A stretch of DNA of 54,300 nt, from assembly GCF_947500125.1 (NCBI RefSeq), contig NZ_CANMRA010000028.1, positions 1 through 54,300 of the forward strand. The letters are read 5' to 3'. Each line of letters begins with the position of its first letter. The first letter of the stretch is position 1. The stretch is from an uncultured Kocuria sp. (GTDB taxonomy: Bacteria; Actinomycetota; Actinomycetes; Actinomycetales; Micrococcaceae). Positions 15,998 through 24,782 of this stretch are shown one piece after another. A program made the position numbers and the translations under genes. The notes under the pieces were generated by a model. The model saw nothing but the letters and a program-made list of their open reading frames with translations, was not told where the DNA came from and did not search any database.

Positions 15998-17461
15998 TCA
16001 GCCTGCCGCCGGCATCCAGAGCATGTTCCCGATGCCCCACAGCGCCAAGCACACCAGCACGAACGGCAGGGTCCTGGCGACCAGGGCTCCGCGAGTGAGG
16101 GCGGGCCCGGGGGTGTCCTTCCGCTGGAGTGGGCCGGCCATCCGGTAGGCGAGCTCGATGCGCGCCGGGCTCGCCAGGCAGGCCAGTCCGGCCGCCACGT
16201 TCTGCGAGGCCATCATCCACAGCGGGTCCATGCCGAGGGCATGCGCGGCGGCGTCCTGGGTGCCGCCGAACATGGCATTGGCGCCCGTGCCCGAGGCCGT
16301 GATGTAACCCCCCAGGCCACCGAGCAGCGGCACCAGGAACAGGTAGGCCTCCCCCAGCCCGGTCAGCGCCGCGGCCAACGCCTCGGCCAGCCCACCCCCG
16401 GAGACCGCGGCGCCCAGCACCAGGTACAGGCCGGTCGGCACCGCCACCTGAAGCCACATCCGGCCGCACTCCCGTGGCAGCCGCCGCCGGTGGTCCTGGT
16501 CCATGGAGAGCACCACGACGCCGACCAGGGCACCGGTGATGGACCACAGGGCCGGCGAGCCCAGCACCGCGCCGAACCCACCGGCCGGCAGCAGGCCTTC
16601 GAAGAGCTGGCCGATGATGGTGCCCCCCAGCAGCACCAGGTACGGCACCAGAGCGCGGGCCGGGACAGGCCCCATGCGTCCCCGGCTGATCACGCCGGCC
16701 CAGGCCGCGGACATCACCAGGGTTGCCACCGCACCGGCCACGGCCGTGCCGAACGCCAGATTGGCGGCAAGGACCAGAACGGACAGCACCGCCCCCGATG
16801 CCAGTCCCATGCCGATCCAGGCGCCGTAGTCAGCAGGCCGGGGCCGGCCGTCGGACGCAGGCAGCCCCCGGCCGGCGATGACCGCGGCCACGGCACCGGA
16901 ACCCCAGAAGGCGATGACGTTCAGGACCCCGGAGGCCACCCCGAGGTCCTGCAGGGAGACGCCGGCGATCTGGGAGCCCAGGAGAGTGCCGGGGCCCATG
17001 GATCCCCAGGGGCCCACCATGAGCGCCACCAGCGAGAGCGAGGCCGCCCGCAACGACGTGAACCCCAGGGACAGCAGCAGCGGCAGCCCGATGATCACGG
17101 ACACGCCGAACCCGGTGACCGTCTCCATGAACGGCACCACCCCGTGCACCATGAGCAGCGCCGAGACCACCGTGGGTCCGCCACCGTCCGAGAGCCAGCG
17201 GGCCAGCTTCTCCTGAGCACCGGTCCGGTCCATGACGCGTGCGAGCAGGATCCCGCCGGCAATGATCGCCAGCACCTCGACCAGGGTCCAAAAGCTCTCG
17301 CCGAAGGCCGAGACCACCTCCGCCACCGGGGTGGCGAACCAGACCAGGCCGATCACCACGGCGGAGACCAGGCCGGCCCCGGGAGCCACCCAGGACGGCG
17401 CCGGCACGAGCAGCAGACCCAGAGTCAGCACGATGGGCAGGGCCGCCATGAGCACGTCCAA
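15998..17461 (-). CDS. lldP: L-lactate permease (LldP/LutP family)
   Basis: A 487-residue lactate permease with about 13 membrane helices, importing L-lactate (also D-lactate or glycolate in relatives) with protons. Family landmarks are GVVPFMETVTGFGVS (around residue 110-124) and ITASGTGANAMFGGTQ near residue 400. The start is uncertain: TTG at 17461 has GGAGG at ideal spacing, while the ATG at 17449 lies 22 bases from that site. No lactate dehydrogenase gene is adjacent, so the oxidation step must be encoded elsewhere. The 168 bases between it and the convergent HNH gene hold nothing recognised. Confidence 0.88.
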   Translation of the reverse strand: MDVLMAALPIVLTLGLLLVPAPSWVAPGAGLVSAVVIGLVWFATPVAEVVSAFGESFWTLVEVLAIIAGGILLARVMDRTGAQEKLARWLSDGGGPTVVSALLMVHGVVPFMETVTGFGVSVIIGLPLLLSLGFTSLRAASLSLVALMVGPWGSMGPGTLLGSQIAGVSLQDLGVASGVLNVIAFWGSGAVAAVIAGRGLPASDGRPRPADYGAWIGMGLASGAVLSVLVLAANLAFGTAVAGAVATLVMSAAWAGVISRGRMGPVPARALVPYLVLLGGTIIGQLFEGLLPAGGFGAVLGSPALWSITGALVGVVVLSMDQDHRRRLPRECGRMWLQVAVPTGLYLVLGAAVSGGGLAEALAAALTGLGEAYLFLVPLLGGLGGYITASGTGANAMFGGTQDAAAHALGMDPLWMMASQNVAAGLACLASPARIELAYRMAGPLQRKDTPGPALTRGALVARTLPFVLVCLALWGIGNMLWMPAAG

Positions 17462-17704
17462 CGGCGGCCCACCTCCACATTTCTCCCGTCAGGTTTCTGT
17501 CACCGGCCGATGCTACGCCCCGACGGCGTCAGAGTGACCGCCGATGCGGAGGGCAGCTCCTCCTGCACCACCGCATCGTGAGCCGGGCCGGTGGTCCGCC
17601 ACAGGTGGAGCGGAAGGGTGCTGAAGCAGGGTCGGATGACACCTGGTGGCGCGGCAGTCCCACCGCTCTTCCCATCGCAGGGCGTGACGGAGAAGAATCT
17701 GGTG

Positions 17705-18451
17705 ATGGACCTTCCCCGCATCTTCACCATCCGTGAGAGCACCCACCGGATCCACAACCCGCTGACCGCGGACAAGCTCGCCGCCCTGGGCGAAGCGCTC
17801 CACCTCGCCCCCGGGACACGGGTGCTCGACCTGGCCAGCGGCTCGGGCGAGATGCTGTGCACCTGGGCGCGTGACCTCGGTTTCACGGGCACCGGGGTGG
17901 ACCTCAGCACGGTCTTCACCGAGCAGGCCCGGGCCCGCGCCGCCGACCTCGGCGTCGCCGACCGGGTCGAGTTCGTCCACGGTGACGCCGCCGGCTATGT
18001 CGCAAACCAACCGGTCGACCTCGCCGCGTGTGTCGGCGCCACGTGGATCGGCAACGGCGTCGCCGGCACGGCCGAGCTGCTCGACCGCAGCCTCCACCCC
18101 GGAGGAATGCTGCTGATCGGCGAGCCCTACTGGCGGCGGACCCCTCCGGACGAGGAGACCGCCCAGGCATGCCACGCCACCGGCATCGCTGATTTCCTGC
18201 TCCTGCCGGAACTCATCGAGCAGTTCCAGGAGCTCGGATACGACGTCGTCGAGATGATGCTGGCCGACCAGGACAGCTGGGACCGCTACGCCGCGGCCCA
18301 GTGGCTCAACCTGCGCCGCTGGCTCGACCAGAACCCGGACGACGAACTGGCCACCGAGGTCCGGGAAGAACTCACCGCCGAGCCCGCCCGCTACGCGCGC
18401 TCCACGCGTGAGTATCTCGGCTGGGGAGTCTTCGCCCTCATGAAGCGCTGA
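17705..18451 (+). CDS. class I SAM-dependent methyltransferase
   Basis: A 248-residue soluble methyltransferase. The SAM-binding motif I is LDLASGSGEM (residues 41-50), followed by the acidic end of strand 2 (GTGVDLS, Asp66 region) and motif GDAAGY. The N-terminus FTIRESTHRIHNPLTADKL is typical of a group annotated only as SAM-dependent or small-molecule methyltransferases. The ATG at 17705 follows GGAGAAG; a longer in-frame version to 17591 has no ribosome binding site. The substrate is unknown and no pathway partner is next to it. Confidence 0.8.
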   Translation: MDLPRIFTIRESTHRIHNPLTADKLAALGEALHLAPGTRVLDLASGSGEMLCTWARDLGFTGTGVDLSTVFTEQARARAADLGVADRVEFVHGDAAGYVANQPVDLAACVGATWIGNGVAGTAELLDRSLHPGGMLLIGEPYWRRTPPDEETAQACHATGIADFLLLPELIEQFQELGYDVVEMMLADQDSWDRYAAAQWLNLRRWLDQNPDDELATEVREELTAEPARYARSTREYLGWGVFALMKR

Positions 18452-18798
18452 TCTCTCGTCCCGTGCAGGTCCCGAACCTCCCCTCCGGGACCCGCACCGG
18501 ACGTGCCGACACCGCGGCACAGCGGTCGGCAGCATGAGCGAACCGGGCCCGGCTCCCTCCCCGCCCTGGCGTGCTGGCAGACCTGTGCCCGGCACGCCCA
18601 TCGAGGCGTGGTCCGGCGCTGACCCTGAACCCTGATCAGCCCTCGCGGCAGCTTTGAGCTCGGTCGGACGGCTCGAGCAGCTTCCCAGTTCGTCCGCCCC
18701 AGGACATCGATGAGCGGTCCGGTCGAGCGGCGGGTGAGGCCGATCCCGCTGCGGCCGGTCGCGGCGCCAGGGCACGCCGCAGCATTGAAGGGACACGC
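18452..18798. other. gene-free stretch
   Basis: About 350 bases between the methyltransferase and the broken MFS gene. Long open frames here show no family signature and are shadows. No convincing hairpin, promoter or gene remnant was found. Confidence 0.4.
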
Positions 18799-19680
18799 AT
18801 GACACTCTCCGCGGGCCACCGGATCGGGCTGGCCGGAGCGGCGGTGGTCGGGGTCCCCTTCGGCATGGCCCGGTACGCCAACGGTCTGACGCTGCCGGGC
18901 ATCCGGGAGGACCTGGGGCTCTCCGAGCTGATGCTCGGGCTGGTCTCCAGCGCCACGTTCGCGGGCTACCTGGGCGGTCTGCTGCTCGCGGGACGGCTCG
19001 CCGCTCGGCACGGTTCGCGCGCGCCGACGACCGTGGGCGGGTTCTGCGGCGCTGCGGGGGCGGTGATCGTGACCTTCGCACAGGCCCCCTGGCTCCTGGC
19101 CGTCGGTGTCGTCCTGGCCGGCGCTGCCGGCGGCTGGGTCTGAGCGCCTACTCCGTCGTCTACTTCGCAGTCGTCGTCATCTACTTCACCTACGCCGCCG
19201 ACGCCCTCGACAGCGGCAGCCTCCCCCTGGCGGCCGTCCCGGCGCTGTACGCGGCCATCGGCCTCACCGGCATGGTCGGAGTGACCACCGGAGCCCTCGG
19301 ACAGCGGATGGGCAGCCTGCGGGTCGCCGCGCTGAGTCTCGTGACGGTCGCCGCGGCGCTGGCGCTGCTCGGGCTGGCCAGCAACTCCCTGACCGCCACG
19401 ATGGCCTCGGCGTGCATCTTCGGCATGGGGTACATGACCGGATCGGCCGTGCTCGCCGTCTGGACCGCCGAGCTGGTGCCCGACCGGGCAGGCGCGGCGT
19501 TCACGGCCTGCCTGGTCGTGGGGGCCATCAGCTCGGTCGCAGCACCGGCCCTCGCCGGTGCGGTCATCCCCGGCCTGGGCCTGGGGACCCTGCTCGTGAT
19601 CACCGCCGCGGTGTCACTGCTCAGCGGAGTCGCGCTGATGCTGCACGGGTCCTCGCGAGGAGCGGCCGTGGCCCGAACCA
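18799..19680 (+). pseudogene. MFS transporter (YbfB/MFS_4-like), broken
   Basis: The first 114 codons encode helices 1-4 of a major facilitator protein (GMARYANGLTLPGIREDLGLS is the signature of the YbfB-like group) and end at a TGA at 19141. The C-terminal half continues in another frame from about 19140 (SAYSVVYFAVVVIYFTYAADAL onward, through VLAVWTAELVPDRAGAAFT) to about 19660. Together about 290 residues are visible against roughly 390-400 expected, and the helix 5-6/linker region is absent. An internal deletion that also shifted the frame is the simplest reading. The 3' end runs into about 260 bases with no gene before the IclR gene. Confidence 0.7.
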
Positions 19681-19944
19681 GACCATGTATGCCAAGGCCC
19701 TGCATGCCCTCGACGCGCACACCCTCCTCCGTGATGAGCCCGTCCGGCTCCTTCCTGCCCGACACAGACGTCGTCGCGCTGGAGTTAGTGGCCGGTAGTC
19801 AGCCATATCTAAAGCAGGAAGCACCGATCTGCCCGGCCCCCGTTACCGGGGCGGGGACGGTTTCGGTGTGCTGGACGCCGCCGTTGATTTCACTCGGCGC
19901 CCGAGGGGCGGTACTCGGGTGGCATCGACGGTTGGTCCCAGGCG

Positions 19945-20748
19945 TCAGTACACGACGCCTTCCAGGAGTTCGGAGAGTCTGCGGGCCGCACGTCTGAGTT
20001 CCGGCACCTGGGCACGCAGGTCTTCCTGGGGGTAGGCCTCGACGGGTGTGGTGAGGGCGATGGATTCGGTGACGGCGCTTGTGGGGTGGGGGACAGCCAC
20101 GGCGGCGGACATCACGCCACTGGCGCGTTCGTCCACGGAGAAGGCGTAGCCCGCCTCAGGGTCAGGCAGTCGGGACTTGAGCACTTCCAGGTCGAATGAG
20201 GTTTCTTCCTGGCGTCGGTCCACGGCGGCTTCGGCTATGTGCTGGAGCTCCTCGTCGGGCAGATCAGCGATCAGGATCTTTCCTGCCGCACCCCGCGTGA
20301 GAGGCAACCGCTTGCCCAGGGGCAGGTCGTAGCGCAGCGGGTTGTCACCGTCGACGCGGGCCACGAGGATGCGCTCCAGCCCCAGGCGGGAGTACAGGGA
20401 TGCGGTCAGGTGGGTCTGTGTGGCCAGTTGCAGGAGGATCGGCCGGGCCGCCAGGAGCAGCGGGTCGTTTTCGAGGAAACTGCGGGCGGCCGGCAACACG
20501 GCCGGGCCGATCCGGTAGTTCTTCTCGGTCTGGCTGACCAGCCCGTAGTCCTGCAGCACGCGCAGCAACCGCAGGGTGGTGGGCAGGGTGATGCCGCAGC
20601 TGCGGGCCAGTTCGCTCAGGCGCTGGGGACGATCCGAACGCTGCAGCTGCTCGAACACGTCCAGGGCCCGGGACAGGGACCGCATCGTGGTGGCGGTTTT
20701 GCCGGCCACCGGTCCGGGTGGGGCAGTGGGGTCATCAACCGTCGACAT
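19945..20748 (-). CDS. IclR family transcriptional regulator
   Basis: A 267-residue IclR regulator. The winged helix near residues 18-80 has ALDVFEQL, then LSELARSCGITLPTTLRLLRVL and YRIGPAVL. The C-terminal half is the IclR effector domain (LTASLYSRLGLERILVARVDG, LTRGAAGKILIADLP, GYAFSVDERASGVMSAAVAVP). It is divergent from tctB, so it should control that catabolic operon in response to a pathway metabolite. The ATG at 20748 lies six bases after TACAAT, suggesting a leaderless message; an alternative ATG at 20778 would put the operator copy inside the coding region. Confidence 0.85.
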   Translation of the reverse strand: MSTVDDPTAPPGPVAGKTATTMRSLSRALDVFEQLQRSDRPQRLSELARSCGITLPTTLRLLRVLQDYGLVSQTEKNYRIGPAVLPAARSFLENDPLLLAARPILLQLATQTHLTASLYSRLGLERILVARVDGDNPLRYDLPLGKRLPLTRGAAGKILIADLPDEELQHIAEAAVDRRQEETSFDLEVLKSRLPDPEAGYAFSVDERASGVMSAAVAVPHPTSAVTESIALTTPVEAYPQEDLRAQVPELRRAARRLSELLEGVVY

Positions 20749-20750
20749 TC

Positions 20751-20766
20751 TTTCATTGTATGGAAG
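20751..20766 (-). promoter_or_regulatory. operator copy A with embedded -10 of the IclR gene
   Basis: On the minus strand this reads CTTCCATACAATGAAA. It matches a plus-strand copy at 20888-20903 in 15 of 16 bases, in opposite orientation. TACAAT inside it is a near-consensus -10 six bases before the IclR ATG, so binding here would block iclR transcription. Confidence 0.65.
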
Positions 20767-20887
20767 TTCGGTCCTCATCGGAGACCCTTCGACGGTCCAA
20801 GCGCACTGACCCCTGACATGAGCGAGCCCTTCTCCTGTGGTTGACGTCACTGCGTGAGCCGTGTCACCATTCCTTCTACGCAATAGT

Positions 20888-20903
20888 CTTCCACACAATG
20901 AAA
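20888..20903 (+). promoter_or_regulatory. operator copy B upstream of tctBAC
   Basis: CTTCCACACAATGAAA, with CACAAT as possible -10 for the tct operon. It lies about 35 bases before the tctB ATG. The mirrored pair suggests that one regulator, presumably the IclR protein, controls both directions. AAGGAG at 20921-20926 is the tctB ribosome binding site. Confidence 0.6.
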
Positions 20904-20938
20904 CTAAATTTCACCCAATGAAGGAGTGAGGGCATCCG

Positions 20939-21451
20939 ATGACGACGGAATCACCGACGACGGAGATTGCGCCGACGCAGTCCCGACCACGGCCGGCGCG
21001 GTCGGTGCTGATCGCCCAAGCCGCCTTCCTGCTGCTGGGCCTCTACGTGCTGTACGGCTCCCTGGAGCTGGGGCTGTGGACCACCCTGGGCCCGGGCGCG
21101 GGACTGTTCCCGTTCGCGATGGGCGCGGTGCTGACCCTGATGTCGCTGATCTGGGTCGTCCAGGAGCAGCACGCTCCCTCCACTCCTCGGGAGGAGGTGG
21201 AGCTGTCGCAGATCGCCGCGGTGATCGGCAGCCTCCTGGTGCTGGCCACGGTGCTGCCCTTCCTGGGGTTCCAGATAGCGCTGCTGCTGTTCCTGATGTA
21301 CCACCTGCGGATCCGCGCCCGGCTGGGCTGGGTGAAGTCCCTGATCATCTCGGTGGCCGGCAGCGTCGGGGTGTTCTACCTCTTCACCCTGGGCCTGAAG
21401 GTCTCCCTGCCCGTGGCCTCCATCCCGCCCTTCAGCCTGATCGGACTGTGA
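20939..21451 (+). CDS. tctB: tripartite tricarboxylate transporter small membrane subunit TctB
   Basis: A 170-residue protein with four predicted helices, the small membrane subunit of a TctABC (TTT) secondary importer. The family landmark is LGPGAGLFPFAMGAVLTLMSL (residues about 50-70). The ATG follows AAGGAGTGAGG. It is the first gene of the IclR-controlled cluster, and tctA starts two bases after its stop. Unlike the common C-A-B or A-B-C orders, the order here is B-A-C. Confidence 0.85.
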   Translation: MTTESPTTEIAPTQSRPRPARSVLIAQAAFLLLGLYVLYGSLELGLWTTLGPGAGLFPFAMGAVLTLMSLIWVVQEQHAPSTPREEVELSQIAAVIGSLLVLATVLPFLGFQIALLLFLMYHLRIRARLGWVKSLIISVAGSVGVFYLFTLGLKVSLPVASIPPFSLIGL

Positions 21452-21453
21452 CC

Positions 21454-22959
21454 ATGGATGTTCTCAACGACCTGATGGGTGGCTTCGCCACCGCCCTGAC
21501 CTGGCAGAACCTGCTCTTCGCGTTCATCGGGTGCCTGCTGGGCACCATGATCGGGGTGCTGCCCGGCATCGGCCCGGTGGCCGGAGTGGCCCTGCTGATC
21601 CCGCTGACGCTGAACATGGACGCCACCGGCTCGATCATCATGCTCTGCGCGATCTTCTACGGCACCACCTACGGCGGGACGATCACCAGTGTCCTGCTCA
21701 ACACCCCCGGTGAGGCCGCCTCGGCGGTGACCACCTTCGACGGCTACGCCATGACCAAACTCGGCCGGGCCGGAGCCGCACTGACCATCGCCGCGGTGGG
21801 GTCCTTCGTCGGCGGCAGCATCGCCACCGTCGGGCTGGTCGCGGCCGCCAAACCCCTGGGCGAGCTGGGCCTGCTCGTCGGCCCGCCGGAGTTCTTCGCC
21901 CTGGTCACCGTGGGCATCACGCTGCTGGTCGCCCTGGCGGGCCGGTCCATCGTCCGGGCCCTGATCTCCGGGTCGCTGGGTCTGCTCATTGCCATGGTCG
22001 GCATCGACCCGGTCGCCGGCGCCCCACGCTTCACCTTCGGCTCCGAGCGGCTGCTGGACGGGGTGAGCTTCGTGGCCGTGATCGTCGGGGTGTTCGGCCT
22101 GTCCGAGATCCTGGCCTACCGCGCCGGCAAGACTCCTGATGCCATCCACGCCCCGAACCTGCGATCGCTGCTGCCCAACCGGACCGAATGGCGCCGCAGC
22201 GCCCCGGCCATGGCCAGGGGCACCGGCATCGGCTTCGGCCTGGGCCTGATCCCGGGCATGACCGGATCGGTGTCCTCGCTGCTGTCCTACGGGGCGGAGC
22301 GGAAGTTCTCCCGCTACCGCAGCGAACTCGGCCACGGCGCCGTGGAAGGAGTGGCCGGTCCCGAGACCGCCAACAACGCCCACGCCAACGGTGCCCTGAT
22401 CCCGCTGTTCACCTTGGGCATCCCCGCCTCCCCGACCATCGCGGTGCTCATGGGGGCGTTCCTGCAGCAGGGCCTGACTCCGGGCCCGACCCTGTTCGCG
22501 GAGAACTCCGAGATCGCCTGGGCCATCATCGCCAGCCTGTTCATCGGCAACGTGCTGCTGATCATCCTCAACGTGCCCCTGGTGGGGCTGTGGACCTCGA
22601 TCCTGAAGGTGCCCTACCCGATCCTGGCCGCCCTGATCCTGCTGTTCATGGTCATCGGGGCCTACACCATCCACTTCACCGTCTTCGACGTGTTCGTGAT
22701 GATCGCCTTCGGCGTGCTCGGCCTGGCCATGCGCCACCTCGACATCCCGCTGGCGCCCATGGTCCTGACCCTGGTGCTGGGCCCGCTGATGGAACGGTCC
22801 CTGCGCGAGTCCCTGGAGATCTCCCAGGGCAGCTTCGAGGTCTTCTACACCCGGCCGATCACCGCGACCCTGCTGGTGATCGCCCTGGTCATCGTGTGCA
22901 GCCCGCTGCTGAAGCTGCGCAAGCCCAAGGTCCTGGCCAACGACGACCCCGAGTCCTAG
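21454..22959 (+). CDS. tctA: tripartite tricarboxylate transporter large permease TctA
   Basis: A 501-residue permease with about 12 helices that carries out cation-coupled uptake of a carboxylate. Family motifs are GTMIGVLPGIGPVAGVALLIP (helix 1-2, the first conserved gly-rich repeat), YGGTITSVLLNTPGE, and the second repeat GLIPGMTGSVSSLLSYGAERK, then GVAGPETANNAHANGALIPLFTLGIP. The ATG at 21454 lies just after the tctB stop, indicating coupling. The substrate cannot be read from the sequence; the family transports citrate, tricarballylate, aromatic acids and others. Confidence 0.92.
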   Translation: MDVLNDLMGGFATALTWQNLLFAFIGCLLGTMIGVLPGIGPVAGVALLIPLTLNMDATGSIIMLCAIFYGTTYGGTITSVLLNTPGEAASAVTTFDGYAMTKLGRAGAALTIAAVGSFVGGSIATVGLVAAAKPLGELGLLVGPPEFFALVTVGITLLVALAGRSIVRALISGSLGLLIAMVGIDPVAGAPRFTFGSERLLDGVSFVAVIVGVFGLSEILAYRAGKTPDAIHAPNLRSLLPNRTEWRRSAPAMARGTGIGFGLGLIPGMTGSVSSLLSYGAERKFSRYRSELGHGAVEGVAGPETANNAHANGALIPLFTLGIPASPTIAVLMGAFLQQGLTPGPTLFAENSEIAWAIIASLFIGNVLLIILNVPLVGLWTSILKVPYPILAALILLFMVIGAYTIHFTVFDVFVMIAFGVLGLAMRHLDIPLAPMVLTLVLGPLMERSLRESLEISQGSFEVFYTRPITATLLVIALVIVCSPLLKLRKPKVLANDDPES

Positions 22960-23048
22960 CCCAGCCCCACCTGCTCGATCCCTGCACGTCCCTCCTTCGC
23001 ACCGTTCGTCCCGTCACCGCTCGTCACCACTGTTCACAGGAGAAAGCC

Positions 23049-24047
23049 ATGAACCGTCGCACCGTCACCGCCAGCCTGACCGTCCTGGGCCTGCTCGCCG
23101 CCACCGGTTGCTCCGCCTCCAACGGGAGCACCGCCGAGGGGGAGGACTACCCGGCCAACGGCAAGCCCGTGGAGATGATCGTCGCCTTCGCCCCCGGCGG
23201 AGCGGTCGACACCGCCGCCCGCCTCGTCCAGCCGGTGCTGGAGGAAGAGCTGGGCACCAACGTCGAGGTCATCAACGCCCCCGGGGCCGGCGGGCAGATC
23301 GGCTACACCCAGATCGCCAACGCCGCCCCGGACGGCTACACCATCGGGGCCACCGGCTCCCCCTCGGTGGTCGTCTCCCCGCTGGACCCCAGCCGGGGGG
23401 CCTCCTACACCCGTGAGGACTTCCAGCCCCTGGCCCGGCAGGTGGTCGACCCGGCCGTCATCGCCGTCCAGCCCGACAGCCCCTACCAGTCCCTGGAGGA
23501 GCTGCTGGAAGCGGCCAAGGAGAACCCCGAGTCCATGACCGCCACCACCACCGGCCAGCAGGGCGGGGAGCACTTCGCCCTGGCCCAGATCGCCGAGACC
23601 GCCGACGCCTCCTTCGCCCCGGTGCACTTCTCCGAAGGCGCCTCCCAGGCCACCACCGCGTTCCTGGGCAAGCACGTCGACGTGCTGGTCGCCAACGTCA
23701 GCGACGTCACCGACCTGGTGGCTCAGGACAAGGCCCGCGTGCTGGGCGTGATGGGTGAGGAACGCGCCGAGGCCCTGCCCGAGGTCCCGACCTTCACCGA
23801 GGAGGGCTACGAGATCGTCTCGGCCACCGCCCGCGGCTACTCCGCCCCGGCCGGGCTGCCCGAACCGGTGGCCGAGAAGCTCGAGGCGGCCCTGCAGGCC
23901 GCCATCGAGGACCCGGAGGTCGTCCAGAAGATGGAGGACCTCGGCCTGGAGACCAGCTACCTGGGTGCTGAGGAATACGAGCAGTTCTGGGCCCAGCAGG
24001 AGACCGACTACAAGGAGGTCCTGCCGATGGTCCAGGCCGACGAGTGA
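23049..24047 (+). CDS. tctC: TctC-type solute-binding lipoprotein
   Basis: A 332-residue periplasmic-type binding protein (Bug family) anchored as a lipoprotein. The signal peptide MNRRTVTASLTVLGLLAATGC ends in a lipobox with Cys21. The body begins PVEMIVAFAPGGAVDTAARL, the canonical Bug/TctC N-terminal motif, followed by NAPGAGGQIGYTQIANA and DGYTIGATG. CAGGAGAAA precedes the ATG. It supplies the ligand to TctA/TctB. The 89 bases between tctA and tctC hold no terminator-like hairpin. Confidence 0.9.
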   Translation: MNRRTVTASLTVLGLLAATGCSASNGSTAEGEDYPANGKPVEMIVAFAPGGAVDTAARLVQPVLEEELGTNVEVINAPGAGGQIGYTQIANAAPDGYTIGATGSPSVVVSPLDPSRGASYTREDFQPLARQVVDPAVIAVQPDSPYQSLEELLEAAKENPESMTATTTGQQGGEHFALAQIAETADASFAPVHFSEGASQATTAFLGKHVDVLVANVSDVTDLVAQDKARVLGVMGEERAEALPEVPTFTEEGYEIVSATARGYSAPAGLPEPVAEKLEAALQAAIEDPEVVQKMEDLGLETSYLGAEEYEQFWAQQETDYKEVLPMVQADE

Positions 24048-24109
24048 CCGTCCCCCACCCCTGCCCGACGCATTCACCCTCCTCTTCTCGCAGAAACGGA
24101 GTCCCTCCG

Positions 24110-24751
24110 ATGACGACCATCACCGACGACCCCACGATCGCCGACTTCACCCGCCCCGACCCCGCCCTGGTGGCCCGCCTGGCCGCCCTGCCGGCGGCCA
24201 ACATCGGCGACGCCATGGACCGGCTGGGCATCGCCGACTCCGCCATCCAGGCCATCTGGCCCGGGGCCCGCCTGGCCGGGCCGGCTTTCACCGTGTGGGT
24301 GCGCGCCGGGGACAACCAGGGCATCCACCGCGCGCTGACCCTGGCCCAGCCCGGCGACGTCATCGTCGTCGCCGGCCAAGGCGACACCACTCGCGCCCTG
24401 CTCGGGGAGCTCATCGGGGAACGGGCGATCTCCGCCGGGATCGCCGGCTTCGCCCTGGACGGGGCCGCCCGTGACGCCCAGGTGCTCCAGGAGATCGGGA
24501 TGCCGGTCTTCGCGAAGGCCACCACCCCGGCCGGGCCCTACAAGCACGGGCCCTCCCGCGTCGTGGTGCCGGTGGCCTTCGGCGGGGTGCCGGTGCTGCC
24601 CGGTGACATCGTCATCGGTGACTCCGACGGGCTCGTCGTCGTTCCCCAGGTCCAGGCCGAGCGGATCGCCCAGGCCGCCGAGGCCGTCTTCGCCGATGAG
24701 GAGCAGCGCCGCACCAGCATCGTCGCCTCCCGCGCCCACGTTCCCGCCTGA
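24110..24751 (+). CDS. RraA-like/HMG-CHA aldolase family protein
   Basis: A 213-residue protein of the RraA fold, which includes 4-hydroxy-4-methyl-2-oxoglutarate and 4-carboxy-4-hydroxy-2-oxoadipate aldolases with oxaloacetate decarboxylase activity. Family landmarks are NIGDAMDRLG (about residues 31-40), GPAFTVWVRAGDNQGIHRAL, and the metal/substrate loop GFALDGAARDAQ. In this context a catabolic aldolase is far more likely than an RNase E inhibitor, because actinobacteria of this type use RraA folds mainly in catabolism. The start ATG follows ACGGAG. It would cleave a hydroxy-oxo acid produced by the cluster to pyruvate. Confidence 0.8.
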   Translation: MTTITDDPTIADFTRPDPALVARLAALPAANIGDAMDRLGIADSAIQAIWPGARLAGPAFTVWVRAGDNQGIHRALTLAQPGDVIVVAGQGDTTRALLGELIGERAISAGIAGFALDGAARDAQVLQEIGMPVFAKATTPAGPYKHGPSRVVVPVAFGGVPVLPGDIVIGDSDGLVVVPQVQAERIAQAAEAVFADEEQRRTSIVASRAHVPA

Positions 24752-24782
24752 TCCTCTTCCACCGCGTCTCCAAGGAGTCATC

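Noticed and set aside
16000-17581. 538-codon plus-strand frame opposite the lactate permease
   Set aside because: It has no family signature and is His/Gln/Gly-rich, the antisense shadow of a membrane protein.
24110-24751. Naming the RraA-fold protein as the RNase E inhibitor RraA
   Set aside because: Its place between TctC and a dehydrogenase in an IclR-controlled cluster argues for a catabolic aldolase.
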